Of a stretch of DNA of 64,000 bases, positions 22,166 to 34,600 are shown one piece after another. This DNA comes from Calonectria ilicicola (lineage: Eukaryota; Ascomycota; Sordariomycetes; Hypocreales; Nectriaceae), in assembly GCA_020809705.1 (NCBI GenBank), contig CP085826.1, forward strand, positions 4,588,001 to 4,652,000. The letters run 5' to 3'. Numbering within the stretch: the first letter of the stretch is position 1; every line of letters starts with the position of its first letter. A model generated the notes under the pieces. That model was not told the DNA's origin and searched no databases. It worked only from the letters and a program-made list of their open reading frames with translations. Made by a program: the position numbers and the translations under genes.

Positions 22166-25082
22166 GGCTATTATTCGCCCCTAGCCATCCTTCACCCCTC
22201 CCAGATGCCGGAACCGCTTCGTCCTACTGTACTGTGCCTATGTGCTAAGCAAATCTGACTTGACGTGCGGTCCCGTTTCTGGTCCACTACTTTACCCTAC
22301 CTACCACTAGAGTCAAGAGGTGGAGCGGGAGAAAAAAAAAAAGCGTTGCTAACAACCAACCCAACTAGCTCACGTCCCTAAGTCCACCAATTGATTAGGT
22401 GATTTGAGTCAGTCAGGAGCGGGGAGGGGGGGCCGGAAAAGGGTGGAGGCGGAAGGGGAGGGGCGCCCTTGATAGAGCAGAGATGGGAATTGTTGAGAAT
22501 GCCATGGTGCGGAAAAGTCGGTAAGTAAGCCAAGTGGGCAGCGAGGGGGCGCGGGCGCCGCAGCAGTTGCAGGTAGACAGAGATGGGAAAATGTGTGAGA
22601 AAAAAAAAAAAAAAAAAGGAAACATTCAATATGCAGATGGACGAAAAAGAAAAAAAGAAACTCCGAGTTGAAGCGCAGGGGCCACTTTCTCCTCTTTTTT
22701 TCTTTCTTTTGTGTCTCGCATCGAGCTGACAGAAGGAAATAAAATAAAATAAAGCCGAGATGGGCTATAACCATTGACAGGAAAAGAAAAAATACGGTAC
22801 AGTCCACGCGCAAGTAGTGTTTCGTTTCCGGTTTTCCACCATCTGCGGACCGTGGGAAGCGAGGCGTGCTAGCTCCAAGGAGCTCTTGGCTAGCGCCGGG
22901 ACAGAGAGCAGCAAGCAGCAGCTAGCTGTACCGTCCTGTCAGAGAAGAAGACTGATGGGGGGTGAAGACATGGGGGGAGGGATGCCAGGACGGAATTTGT
23001 CAACCAACCCTTCCATCATCCACCTGGGGGACCTGGCTCTCTAGCGGCGACTTCGCATTTGCAGGCGTTGAGTGGTGCAGTAATCTCTTGGGCGCTCTCC
23101 TCCTGCTTCCTTGTTTAGCTTCGTGTATCGGGCCTTGTAAGCGAGGGCGGACCCAGTTCGCCTGTGTTTCGCATCTCTTGTCCATTAGAAGGAAAGAAAA
23201 CGACTTTTCTGAGATTGGGTTGCGATCTAAACGAGGTGCCAGGGAGGAGCCCGCCCGCCGGCCCCCCCTTCGATGGAAAAAGCAAGCAACAGCCTCAATC
23301 TTGGGGGGGGGAGCGACTGCGTATGTGAGTGCGTGTGCATCATCTTTTGACATATGTATGTACATGCGGCACTGCGGGAGGGGGGTGTGTATGCCTATGT
23401 GCGTGTGTGTGCAGCCTTGTTTTTGCCAGTGTTATACAATGGTACCTTGTCATGAATGGCAAAAAGGAAATAAAGAAGAAGAAAAAAATGCTGGCCCCGG
23501 GGAGTTCCAAGCTCGGAAAACTCTCGTTGAGAGAGCAGCAGGGGGAGGGGTCGGCAGAGCCAGCCCAAAGAGCTGTGTGTGCGTTGCAACTAACTAACGC
23601 AGCTGTCGCCTTGCTTTGCCAAGTCCACTGGGCTTGAGTCTGTGTGTCTTTTGTCTCTACTATTTTGCGTCTAAAGCAAGACAAAAAATCGAGGCGAGAT
23701 ACCGAAAAGGAAAAAAAAAAAAAAAGCATGCAAGCCTCAGCGACCCTCTTTTTCTTTTTTCTGATGTCTCATCATCTCCCTACCTCCTTACCTCCCTCTA
23801 TCTTTTGAAGGGGGGTGGTGGTTATTTTTTTTTATGCTATACCTGCTGCGTAAGTGGTGAGGAGAAGCACGGGACGGGATCGGTGGCAAAAGCCAAGTTC
23901 TGGCGCTAACGCACGATCGAAAAGAAGGGGAAAAAGAAAGGAAAAGACAAAAGGGCGAGCTAGACAAGCCACCAAAACCCGCCCACCCACATACGAACGA
24001 CATACAGAAGCAGCAGCAGCACTAGTAAAACAAGCCAAAGGGGAGTTGAGAGTGCAGACAGACAAGTGCTCTGCCACTACTACTACTACTGCTACAACTA
24101 CTGCAGTGTGTGGGCATGCTTGTGAGTAGGTGAATGTGTGAGTAAGTGTGTGCTCACACATACCATGCCATACCAGACCAAGCTACCTTGGATGTCGTTC
24201 CGACAAAGCACGGTTAATTAGTCGTGTAGAGCAGGTATTGGCTGCCGGCCTGAGTCGCTCCCCATCTCCATCTCCATCCTCTCATCCCATGCGACCCAGG
24301 CACTGGAGCATCCTGTACATTGGATCACTGCACATGACATACCAGCGCCGTCACAGTGACAAGGCACGGTACATACATGGCATGGCAGGGCCCCAAATTT
24401 GCCCCGTAGTAGGGTCACATTCTCATCGGCTGGGGGCGGTTGCAGTACCCTGCCAGAAGGGCTCCATGCCCCCTCAACCATCCCTGCGCGTTGCCTGCCC
24501 TGCTGCTTCAGCGGCACCCATGTCCCATGTCCCCTGTGCCTGCCCCCCTCCCAAAGAGGCTAATCGATCAGTGGGAAAAACCGCCTCAAGTGCCATCAAA
24601 CTACTGCACACTGCGTCTCTGCTGCCCGCACACCCCTAGCCCCGGTTCCTCGCTCCCCGCACGCCCACCTTTTTGCTCACGCCCACTCCTCCCCACACAC
24701 ACCAGAAGCCGAGGCACGTACCTAGTACATCGAGCTCTTGAATCTCGAGAGCACTCCCCCGCTAGCCCGCTTTGGGGAGGCGCCCAATACGCCCAATAGG
24801 GGTCGAGCCAGCCAATGGTCGGCCCCGAATATGACGTTTTGTCCGGCCGGGGTCCGGAGCCGGGAGTATCGCCAAGGGAATGGGGGCCCGGGGGGACCCT
24901 GATGCCGCCGCCGCTGACGTCAGTCACCCCCCGATGTCGAGCTTTTTTTCTTGTCTTTGGGCAAGGTCAGTACCAAAGGGAGGGGGGATGAAACCGCCCC
25001 CGAGTATGGAGAAATGATGGAGAGGGCGATTACGGAGAATAGCGAATGAGGAATGGGTCCTCCGTGTTTTGGAGATTGATCT

Positions 25083-25137
25083 TTAAATTATTTTTATTTA
25101 TTTTATTTTTTTTAATTGTTTATTTTTTATTTTGAAT
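25083..25137. other. A+T-rich island
   Basis: About 55 bp made almost only of A and T (TTATTTTATTTTTTTTAATT-like) within otherwise G+C-balanced sequence. It could be a duplex-unwinding or nucleosome-free element, or simply low complexity. No origin consensus was recognised. Confidence 0.4.
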
Positions 25138-28100
25138 TTCCAAGACTCCCATTTAGCCTTTGTCCCTGTAGCTTGATCCAGAGTGACGTAGTTTGCTGAA
25201 CCTTTTTTTCCTTCCTTACCCACTCATGATATTGTCTTTTCATTTGTTATTTGTTTTCTTTTTGTTAATCATGTCTAGCCTGTACCCAACCCCAATGATA
25301 CTACTACACTTTGATTGATATGACGTATGTAGCACTCACATCCTTTATCGCAACTGCATGTATGTATGCATCTCTCTGCATCTGTATGTGTTTGCGACTG
25401 CAGATGCACAATGCACTTTTAGTTATATGCACTCTCCCGGCTGGCTTCCCCCGCCTTTCAACTTGGAAAGAAGGCGGTCGGGGGAGAAAAGAGAGGAGGA
25501 GGAGGGGGGGTGGACGTGACGTTCCCCGATACACAGGCACACACATACATGCATGCTTTTTTTTGGTTGTCTGCCGCAAAAGAAGCGGTTCAAGACTGAG
25601 GGGGTACGTAATCTGGTCATGATATGTGGTTACCATCCATCCATTCGACCCAATCTCGCATCGCAGCTGGCCAGGAGAAACAAGTTTTTTCTCAGCCCAT
25701 GTCTCACCGTCGTCGTCCTTTACAAGTTCATCTGAACTGGACCAAATTCCGCTCCGTACCCGCGGTGTACTCAAGCTCTTACTCACCGGTTGTCGTGTTG
25801 AAACCCTCCACTTCATTCCCTTTACTTTCGCCTACGTCCCTCCCACCCCCAGCTGCGAGCTGACCCTTACCAACTTTTTTTTTTGTGTTGTTCCTACCAC
25901 CCCTCCCATGCCCATGCCCTCCGATGCGATGCGATAGCATTATCAAGGAATTAATTAATATGAAATCTTGGCCATGTGCACGCCTCCCCTCTTGGGGCCA
26001 ACCTGTTTCCATCCCACTGCTCACGCACCCCCCTCAAAAAAGGCGCCGCCCCTCTCTCCAAGCGCCCATCCGCCCTCTATCGAGCAGGACCCTGAAGATC
26101 TATCCCGAGACGGCGCTACAGGGCGTGGCTCGCGTCTCTCTTGTCCACCGTGCAACTCTTTTTTTTTTTTTTTGGTTTTGCTTCTTGTGCCCTGTGCCAC
26201 CATCGACGTCATCGGGCCCGCTCAGGTTCCGTCATCGTCACGTTGCGGAATTCATCCAATTGGTTTCTGCCGTCCCCCGGTCGCGTTTGCGTCCTGGTTT
26301 TGCAACGAAACGGCGTGCAGAGCCACATTCTCACTGCATGGCGATGATGGCAAGCCAAGAAGGCCCGGCTTCTGATCTATTTTCTTTTTGTTTTTTTGCC
26401 CCTACTACCCTCCGCGTCATCAGCTACGCACTTGAGGGGGGCGCCGCCTGTCGCAAGGCATCGCCCATTACGAAGCCTCCCTGGGGGCGTGGTTGATTGA
26501 GGTTGGTTGGGTTCTGATGCCATACGACATACGAGACGGAGAGATGACGAGTTACGTATGCAACGGTGTGTGGGGCCGTGCAATACGGGCGCGTCAAGTC
26601 GGGCCCCGTAACGCCTTGGGAAATGCCTTGCCAGGAATCGTGAGCTTAACACAGATAGCCATCGTATCCGGAGAGGACGTCCCTGCCTCACGATCGGGTC
26701 GGGCTGTCAAACTTTGAGGCCATCGCGGCGCCCGGCCGCTCCCAGCGCCGGTCCCCCCGGTAGTTCCCTGTGCTGTGCCGGAACGTCAGTCGACTAGTCA
26801 TGCCATTTCCAATTACAATCTAATAAAACAATTGCCTATTTTGTCTGCTTCCCAACAACTTGATAGGTGGTAGGTAGGTCGGAGCAGCACCCGATGAAGT
26901 TAATTTCTTTTATTATTGTAAAATTTTTTTCATCTTCTTGTCTCTTGTCATTTTTTGAAGGGGAAAATTTTTTACCCCCCTTGCTTGCCTCGGCTTCTGG
27001 TATTCAGGCTCTTTTGTTGCAGCATACTGCCGGCAACGCGTTGGGTGCACGGCATATTCGGGACGGCCAGGCCCGCTGGCCGCCTTGCTCGTCTCTGGAT
27101 AGGGTTCACCTTGGCAGGCCGGGGGATCAAGGCAGGCGCAGGCTGATGCGCGGCCAGATGAGGCATACTGTGTGTTACATGCAGCCGGGTCCTAGGCCAT
27201 TTTGTGAATGCAAAATGTGAAATATGAGCAAAAGAGCCCGTGGTAGCGTTGCGCTTAGGCCCGAGTTGGGCCACAACGACGAGCACGGTGATGTTTCCAG
27301 CGTCCAGCGTCCATTCAACCACGCCCCGCAGCCAACAACAGCAGTCCCGAGGACCTGCGGTGTCCCAGGTCAGGCATCCCGAGTTATGGGACCGGGATTT
27401 GGAGATTGGACGAGCAGCTGAGAGCAAGGCGGAATCGGAGCATGCATGACCCTGCCAAGTTCTCCACAAGCCCTTTTGGCCTTTGGACCCCACTCGGCGA
27501 CTTCGCTTTTCCCCTTGGGAGCATGCTTGCACCTCCAGGAACATTTTTTTTTTCTTTCGGCCACCAGACGAAGCAGCAACGCGCAAGGGCTAGGGGAACC
27601 TGACCAGGGGACTGAGGAGGACAAGGGTGGGCTTATACGTTAGCGGCGCCGGCAGCGGTAGTGTCAAAAGATCGATGGATGGGACGCTGAAGCTTCCCAC
27701 AAGGCCAACCAACACCGCCCAGGCCAAGCCAGCCAACACTGCCATGCCATGCCATGGTCAGCATCGACGTGCGCCGTTCAATGTTCATCACCCAGCCTCG
27801 CAACGGGCATGGATGCGCCAGCCAGGTCTAAGCAAGGCCCAAAGAGGCACAATTGCATTCGTACCTGCAATTGCCACTCCCATTGGCACCCATTGGCACT
27901 CAATGGCTCCTTGCTCGCTTGCTCGCTTGCTGACTGCTCCGCAACCAAACAGGACACTCATCACATCCCAATATTATATGCGCCCCCGTGACTCTACGAC
28001 GCTTTGCCAAATCGTATCATCGTCACCACCAGCTCTCCCACCCCCCAATCCCCATCATAAACTTGGCTTTTTCTGCCAACTAACTAACTAGCTAACTAAC

Positions 28101-30414
28101 AACTTCTTCAATCTCCAACCTCTTCATCTCCGTGATTCCCACAAAACTGTACCTGCTCTCCGGTCCCCATCCCGGGCTTCAACCCAGCATCTTCTTCAAC
28201 CATTCTCCACCCCACAAAGCTTGTCCTGTCTTGACAACACCGCCTTGCTCGACGGCGATGCCTCATCCGGCAGGGATGCCCTCCATGTGAAACGTCGTGC
28301 CATTCCCTCCCAAGTGAAGATCTGCCACTCTGTATCCAAACTCGGCCGTAGTGCCAGCTCCCACCCCAACAGCATGTCCGCAAGGGGGTGTGCCCGCTAT
28401 CGTTGCTGGCCCAATGCCAATCGCCGGTCCTCCGCCCTGCCCTTCTCGGTTTTTTCTTTCTCTCTCTTGTCCCTGTGCAATGGGTGCGTGAGCAGTGCAC
28501 ACGCACACACGCTGCTCACGCTTGCCACTGCGAAAAAGGGGGGGAAGAGAAGTGGAGGAGACACGAGATTACCCATCCGGCAGCACCTATGGGCTTTGCT
28601 CGTACTTGATCGATGGAGTAGCGACTGCGAAAAACACACACTCGGCGTCGCCGTCTCCCCCCCCAGCCAGCCCCAATCGGCCACGCCTTGTTTCGTCGTA
28701 TCTTTTTTTAAACACTTGTTTTGTGATTCCTTCCCGCCCGCCTGCGCATTGTTCCGTCGTTGAAACAAAGGCAACGCCAAACCAGACGTGTGGGCGTTGC
28801 GCCGCCCTACCAAGCGGCTATTGTCTCTCACCTCGAAGCAAGCCAGGCGGGCCAGCCAACCAGCCTCGCCCAGCGTAGGCACTGGACCAGGATGCCAGGT
28901 CTTTGCGTGCCCATGTCACTTTTTTTTTTTTGCCCTCCAGGCGCCAAGCGCTTATTCCATCCCGCCTGTAAGTTGCGTTAAGAGATCGCCCGGACAATTA
29001 AAACGATCCGATGTTAGATTCAGAGCAGCAGCAGCAGCAGCAGCAATAAAAAAAAGCTCCGGACGTACATGCTTTTTTTTTTTTTTCTCGCACGCCCCTC
29101 CCCAAGAAAGAAAGAAAGTTTTTCTAGGTTTATCTCTCTTATTATTATTTTTTCCTTCTTTCTCGACATGACAGTAACAGTGGGGATTGGAGAGGGGGGG
29201 GGGGGAACAAAATCAGCAGATGACAGCAAATAGGCGTGACCTCTGACTAGGGACCGGGTGCCAGACAAGAGGTTGGCCCCCAACCAGGGTCAAGGACCAT
29301 GGCTGTCGGATGCAGCAATCTTAAAAGCCTTCTACTCAGATAGGCAATGGCCCCTGGTTATGCAGCGAATATCACAGCGAGTCCTCTTCTGGACTTGATT
29401 GTCAAAACGTGGTACGAGACTCCATCGTGCGTGTTGAGATGTCACATGAGCGCCATGTTGGTTGATTAACCTGCAATTGAATGTGGGACCAAATGTAATG
29501 TGACGAAAAATTCAATCTCTCTTTGTTGCCTTGTGTCTCCCCCTCACTATCTAGTCCCCCTAGCTCGTCAAGTTCTTTCCTACCCCGGTCTCACCCGTAA
29601 CTTCACTGTCGCTCTTACAAGCCTGCCTCTCAAGGCATACGGGACAGATTTGCTGTACACCGTGTCAACCGGGTATATCATCACCATAACAATAGAAACT
29701 AATAGTACAATCGCCCCCTTCTTGGCCTGACTCTTCCCTCCTCTGTCAGCCAGTGATATATAACCATGCATGTTGCCTCTGCGTGTCGATAATTTCAAAT
29801 CCTCGAATTTCAGACGTAAAGCGATCGCTTCGAAACATAAGATAGCAAGACAGGTCATGTCTCGTATCGTCCCAAGAAAAAAAATGATGATGAAAAGAAA
29901 AGAAAAGTCTGAAAAACGCAAAACTCCCAAAACGCCTCATGGTAGGGTATCGGTGTAGGTCGGCTGCCACTCCGCCCAAATCCGTCCCAATGGACACCCT
30001 CCAAAAATCAAGTTCCCGCTAGATGATGTTGGGGGAAAGGGGCCGCAATGAAATGGGTGCCCCTCCCGTCGAAACGATCGACTCGAATGATATACACCGC
30101 CGTTGCCTGTCCCCTTATCCTAGCCGGTTGAAGCCCCCTCCCCCGCCAACCTTTTGTGTTCCATTTCTCTATACCGCGCTTTGCCGTGATGTAGTAATAT
30201 TTCCAGATGATAAAACAAAAATCTCGCTGATTAAATCTTATGCCGTGTCCGAAGAAGCTGCCGTCGCTATGACAGAGCGCTGTCGGCATTAACACTGGCC
30301 AAGATGAGCGAGCGCCATATTAACATGTTTGGTCGTTATGATTGAATAAATTTTGTGACTCGAGAACACCGTCCAGGCGAAATGGGCTTGTCGACCAGGG
30401 CTTTCATTAAGTGC

Positions 30415-31678
30415 TTAGTCAGAATGGTGATCTTCAGAACCAGCCTCAGAGCGGGCATCTCCTCGGTGGACCTTTCTGTGTCGTCGAAGGTTTGATACCA
30501 CTGAGAAATGTCGGCCACAGCCCTCAACTTCGCAAGCAAAGGCTAAAGCACAAAGTTAGTAATCTCGTTATCAAGTATCTTCAGGGGTGGACGCGTACGC
30601 TTCTCGCCAGTGTGGCTGTACATGTGAGTCTGCAGAGAACTGGGTCGGGTGAATCGCTTGTCGCAGACCTTGCACTTGTGCTTCTTCTGAGTGCTGGAAG
30701 AGACCTTTGAGCTAAACTGTCCCATCATAGATTGGGGGGCTGGTGGAATCTGGGATGTCATCAATCCCTGAGGTCGTGGGAGCGTCCGTGAGTTGACGGA
30801 CTCAATGTCTGAACCAGCAGTTGAGTAATCCGAGACCGAATCGCCGTAGTAGGAGCTGAAGTTACCAGTGGACGAGATGGAGGAGCTCGTTGAGTGCGTA
30901 GAGGGGAAACCGTAAGAATCGACAGAAGACCTGTCGCTTCGGGTGCCGTAAATGTTTCTGGGTGTTTCCTGGCTCATAGCTAGCATACCATGGCTGGCAT
31001 CAAGAGCATCAGCAAAGCTCCTTCGGTCATCAGGTTGGATACCCCTAAAAATTCTCTCGTTAGCAGACGCTCATTTGATTCTAAACTTCCAAAGCATCTC
31101 CAATTTAATGAGGGAGATGCCCTGGCTGTTCATCGGATAGATAATACTCACTGCTGGGAGAACCTCCTGGAAGGGTCCGCATCAGGCGCGAGAGTGAAGG
31201 GAGGAGGGCGAACTGGGGCGGGAGCGTAGCCCATGGCCTCATAGGGTGCAACTGATGAGGGCGCAAACTGAGCGTTGACTGGAGAAGCCGACGTTGAGTA
31301 AGTCGGATCACCATATGCAGCGGATGTGGTTTGCATGCGGTTGATGCTAAGAAGATCTTGTGGTGTACTGAGTAAGTCTTGATGTTCGTATAAACCTGGA
31401 GGGCTATGGCTACCTGCGGAGGTGTTGGCAACGGGCATTGAGCCGTATGAAGCAATGGATGAAGCACTGCTGGTGCTGGCTCGGCTATGAGGGGCCTTGG
31501 GGTTGAGACCCTGGTGATGGCTGCCCACGAAGAGGCCGCTGCCCGCGGGGGCGGGTTGAGGCGGCGATGATGCTGATGACCATGGGTTTGAGAAGGCGGG
31601 AGGTTGCGCCGGTGCCGAATAATCAAAATTCAATGAAGGCCCGAATCGCTGCTGTGTCGTGTCGAGAGTCATGGTCAT
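30415..31678 (-). CDS. flbC: C2H2 developmental regulator FlbC
   Basis: Three exons: 31678-31152, 31044-30599 and 30542-30415, giving 366 residues; introns are 107 and 56 nt. FlbC is a nuclear factor that in Aspergillus helps switch growth to conidiation. Residues 1-175 are Ser/Pro/Ala-rich. The second exon begins with a conserved fungal block (core IQPDDRRSFADALDASHGM, then SQETPRNIYGTR). Two tandem zinc fingers follow: Cys300/Cys303/His316/His320 (CKVCDKRFTRPSSLQTHMYSH) and Cys328/Cys333/His346/His350, separated by the linker TGEKPFA. The second intron splits the Pro codon of that linker, so the uninterrupted frame appears to lose finger 2. A short acidic tail ends the protein. The gene stands alone, more than 10 kb from its neighbours on both sides. 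Confidence 0.9.
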
Positions 31679-34600
31679 GTTGGCGTGAGATCAAGACTAT
31701 GTGTGGTGAGGATGAGTGATAGTGTATATGAGCATAGGTCGTTGGACAATTGAGTAGGGAAAAAGGTTTGTTGATCAGATGCGGGATCCCGACTAGAATA
31801 AAGCCAAGTCGGTCACACAGATCAGAGACAAGATGATCCCCTTTTGGTTGGAGATTGTATGGAGAGTGCTGTTGGGGTTTAGGTGGGATCAGCGAAGTCT
31901 TAAGTGTCTGGGTGTGAATTGACGTGCGTCAATCCACCTCTGAAGCGGGCTGGGCGGCGGGAGAGCAGTGGAGTTCCTTGTCCCTCTGGGAAGAAAGGTG
32001 TGACGACTCTGGGTTAAGTGATCGGCAGGCCGATGTCCTTTCGCAATGGCTGAGGCGACAGGGTTGGTGCGATGAGGTAGGGTCGTAGGACCAAGTAGCG
32101 GACCAGGGGGGTTGTGGGCTGCATAAGATGATGGCCTCTAAGTCAATTTTGACAGCCCACGGCACCCAGATAACATCCGCGGTACCAGACGGCGCAAAGA
32201 TCAGCGATGGCTCAGGAGGACCTGAAGGAAAAATCCTGAATGAGATGACGGTTTGGCCGTGTGCTTGGGAAAACGGGAGTGGGCGAATGAGAGAAGATGG
32301 GGTAGTCTCGTGTAGCTACCAACCGGGATTGGGAATGTGTGCAGAATCAAGATAACGGTTTGGGAAGGACGACGAGGCAACGGTTTATACATGTATCCCA
32401 TCCCCATCCCTCAAGAGACGAAAGCCAAATGATGTCGACGCCGAGTGAACTCTGTGGATCGGAAAGGGGGGGTGTGTGGGCGGCGATGGGTGGGCGATGG
32501 GTGAGATGGGAGACGGACGGGTTTACGGGGTATGGGCTTCTGCTCTGTCCAGGGAGGGGGTGTGAGAACCATCGACGACGGACTGAGATGGGGGATGGGG
32601 CAGACGAGGTAGAGAGGTCAAGGTAGAGAGGTACTGCACTGTCGAAGTGGTGGGTAAGGCTACGCACGGCAGTTTTGCAAAAGGGCCCCCGCCTTCCAAG
32701 AGACTTGTGGTCCATGGGCGAACGCCACTGATGTGGAGGGTCTCAGATGAGTTGCAAGGCCGGAGACGGAGCTACGTACCGGGCTGGGACTTGAGGTGGG
32801 CGAGTGGGCAGGGCGGGATTATGCAGGGTCTCTAGTCCAGCAGGCTTCCGAGAGGACATGGTTGACTTGCTTGGCTTGAGGAGCTTGGGGGTCGACTCGA
32901 GAAAAATGGCCGGCGGTGGACATGGGCATCGAAGGGCCGCAAGCCACCCAACGGTAACCTCGAGGGATCCGCCCGCGCTTGCTTAGCGTTGGGGAATTGG
33001 CAGAGAGCATCGCAGTGCAGTGGAGGAGGGCGTCAGCGAGGACGCGGGCAATGGGGGAGGATCCCACGTCAACAAGCAACGCCAAGGGACAACTGGACTA
33101 AGGCGTACCAGATAACTTCTGGACGACCAAAAGCATCCGGGAGGCGTCGAGCCGGCAGCGCCCCTGTCGCGGGAGGGTGTCGGCGCATCAAAGCCCTGAC
33201 GTAAGGTACGTCAAGAGGCGGCGCCTGGGCGTGTGCGTGTGGGCTTTGTTCGGGGGGGAGTGTGGGACGCCTGGGCGAGACAAGAAAAGACAGGGAACGC
33301 AAGACGGTGAAGGAATTGAAACAGCGACAGCGTTGCACGCAAGGCCAGGCGTGAACCGGGTGCCGGGACGTGGTTCGAAAGAAGCACCAGCGGGAGCCAG
33401 GGAGACGAGAGCCCCGAGGATTGATGGCTGCAGCAAAAGGAGTACTGACATCAGTAGTCCAGGGTTGCCCAGCCTGGCAAGGCCTTGAGGCCGTAAACTG
33501 ACGTAGTGGCCCCTCCCCAAGATGCCGCGGCGCTCTCACAAGGGCAAGGCCACACGATGGCAAAACCCTGAGAGCCTTCAACATCGCCGTCATCGTGCTC
33601 CAGAGTCGCAGAGTCAGGGTGGGACAGACTCAGAGGGGAGTGGTCAGGAATGGCTATCGACAGTTTTAGGGTCCCGGGGAAAACGAGCCAGCACGCAGCC
33701 AGAAGGGCCTGTAGCCCCGAGGCCCGTAGCCCGTGCCAGGGCCATCCAACCCAACGAACGATGCGAGGAGGCAGGTGGTATTGCAGTGATGCCATCTCGC
33801 CGCGACCCTCGACTCGATTCCTGGAGCCTCCCTCCCTGTCCGCCCCGGTCTCCGTGCTTGCTTTCCCCATGCTTTGCAGCCTTCGCTTCCTCGGGTGGCC
33901 AGGTTGTGCTGGCTATCCAATGGTGACATGGGGCTTTGTGGGTAGCATCCGACTGCGGGACGCGGTCATGATGGATGATGGATGGATGGGTGGATGGGGG
34001 GATTTGGGTGCATCAGTATGAATGGCCATGCCTCTTGGTCGGTCTGGCCACCGTCATTGATCGAGTCTGCCAGTGTTTGCAGGCCTGTCTCATTGTCTGC
34101 GTGCATTTGCTCAGTTGCCACGTCCGGGCGGCCACAGGAGGGCCGGTACCCATAGCCAAGAGCACGCACGCACACACACACACACATGCTTCCATGTCAT
34201 GACAGTGTCCAGAAGCTTGTCATGAGACTGTACGGCCGACTGTGTAGGGCTCAACACCCGTGGAGCAATTGATTTCGGCCCCATGCTCGATGATGGCTTT
34301 TGGCGTTCTTGGCGCGCTTTGCCATTTTTGCTAGCCCAACGCCTCCCCCACTTGTTGGAGACGGTCATTCCCATTATCACAAGAAACAGCTACGTAAAAA
34401 GAGAAGGAATAAAACTCATCTTGAGAGAAGGGGCATTCTGGGGAAGGAGGCGCAGGCAATTGGTGTGAGGACCTGCTCAAAGGTAAACAAAAATAGCAGC
34501 GACAAGCAAAAAAAAAAACGAGCACTGCCTTCTGTTCTGGCACGGACTGGGCGATGCTCGCTGGGGCACCGGGACCTGCCTTGGCCAGGAGCTGGTGGCA

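Larger units (their letters stand above)
19649..30414. other. 10.8-kb gene-free tract between convergent SF3B1 and flbC
   Basis: No protein gene can be supported between the SF3B1 stop (+) and the flbC stop (-). The longest open frame (26972-27586, minus, 204 codons) has no domain and atypical composition. The tract is full of homopolymers (A-runs near 22332, 22605 and 23710; T-runs near 26160, 28920 and 29075; G-runs near 21557, 23303 and 29195), GGACAGTGGAC-type repeats (about 21199-21260), an A+T-rich island (25083-25137) and a tRNA-like hairpin (about 22110-22138). TTAGGGTTTAGG just after SF3B1 is a single telomere-like string. Non-coding transcription units or small spliced genes may be hidden; neither can be shown from sequence alone. 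Confidence 0.55.

Noticed and set aside
22409..22813. 134-codon minus-strand frame with a signal-peptide-like hydrophobic start
   Set aside because: The hydrophobicity comes from A/T homopolymers read as Phe and Lys; no mature domain follows.
26972..27586. 204-codon open frame on the minus strand in the large empty tract
   Set aside because: It has no domain, unusual composition and overlaps frames on the other strand; it looks like chance in G+C-rich DNA.
33462..33477. A 16-bp string GGGTTGCCCAGCCTGG shared with 58417-58432
   Set aside because: In 64 kb about half a pair of identical 16-mers is expected by chance, and the flanks do not match.
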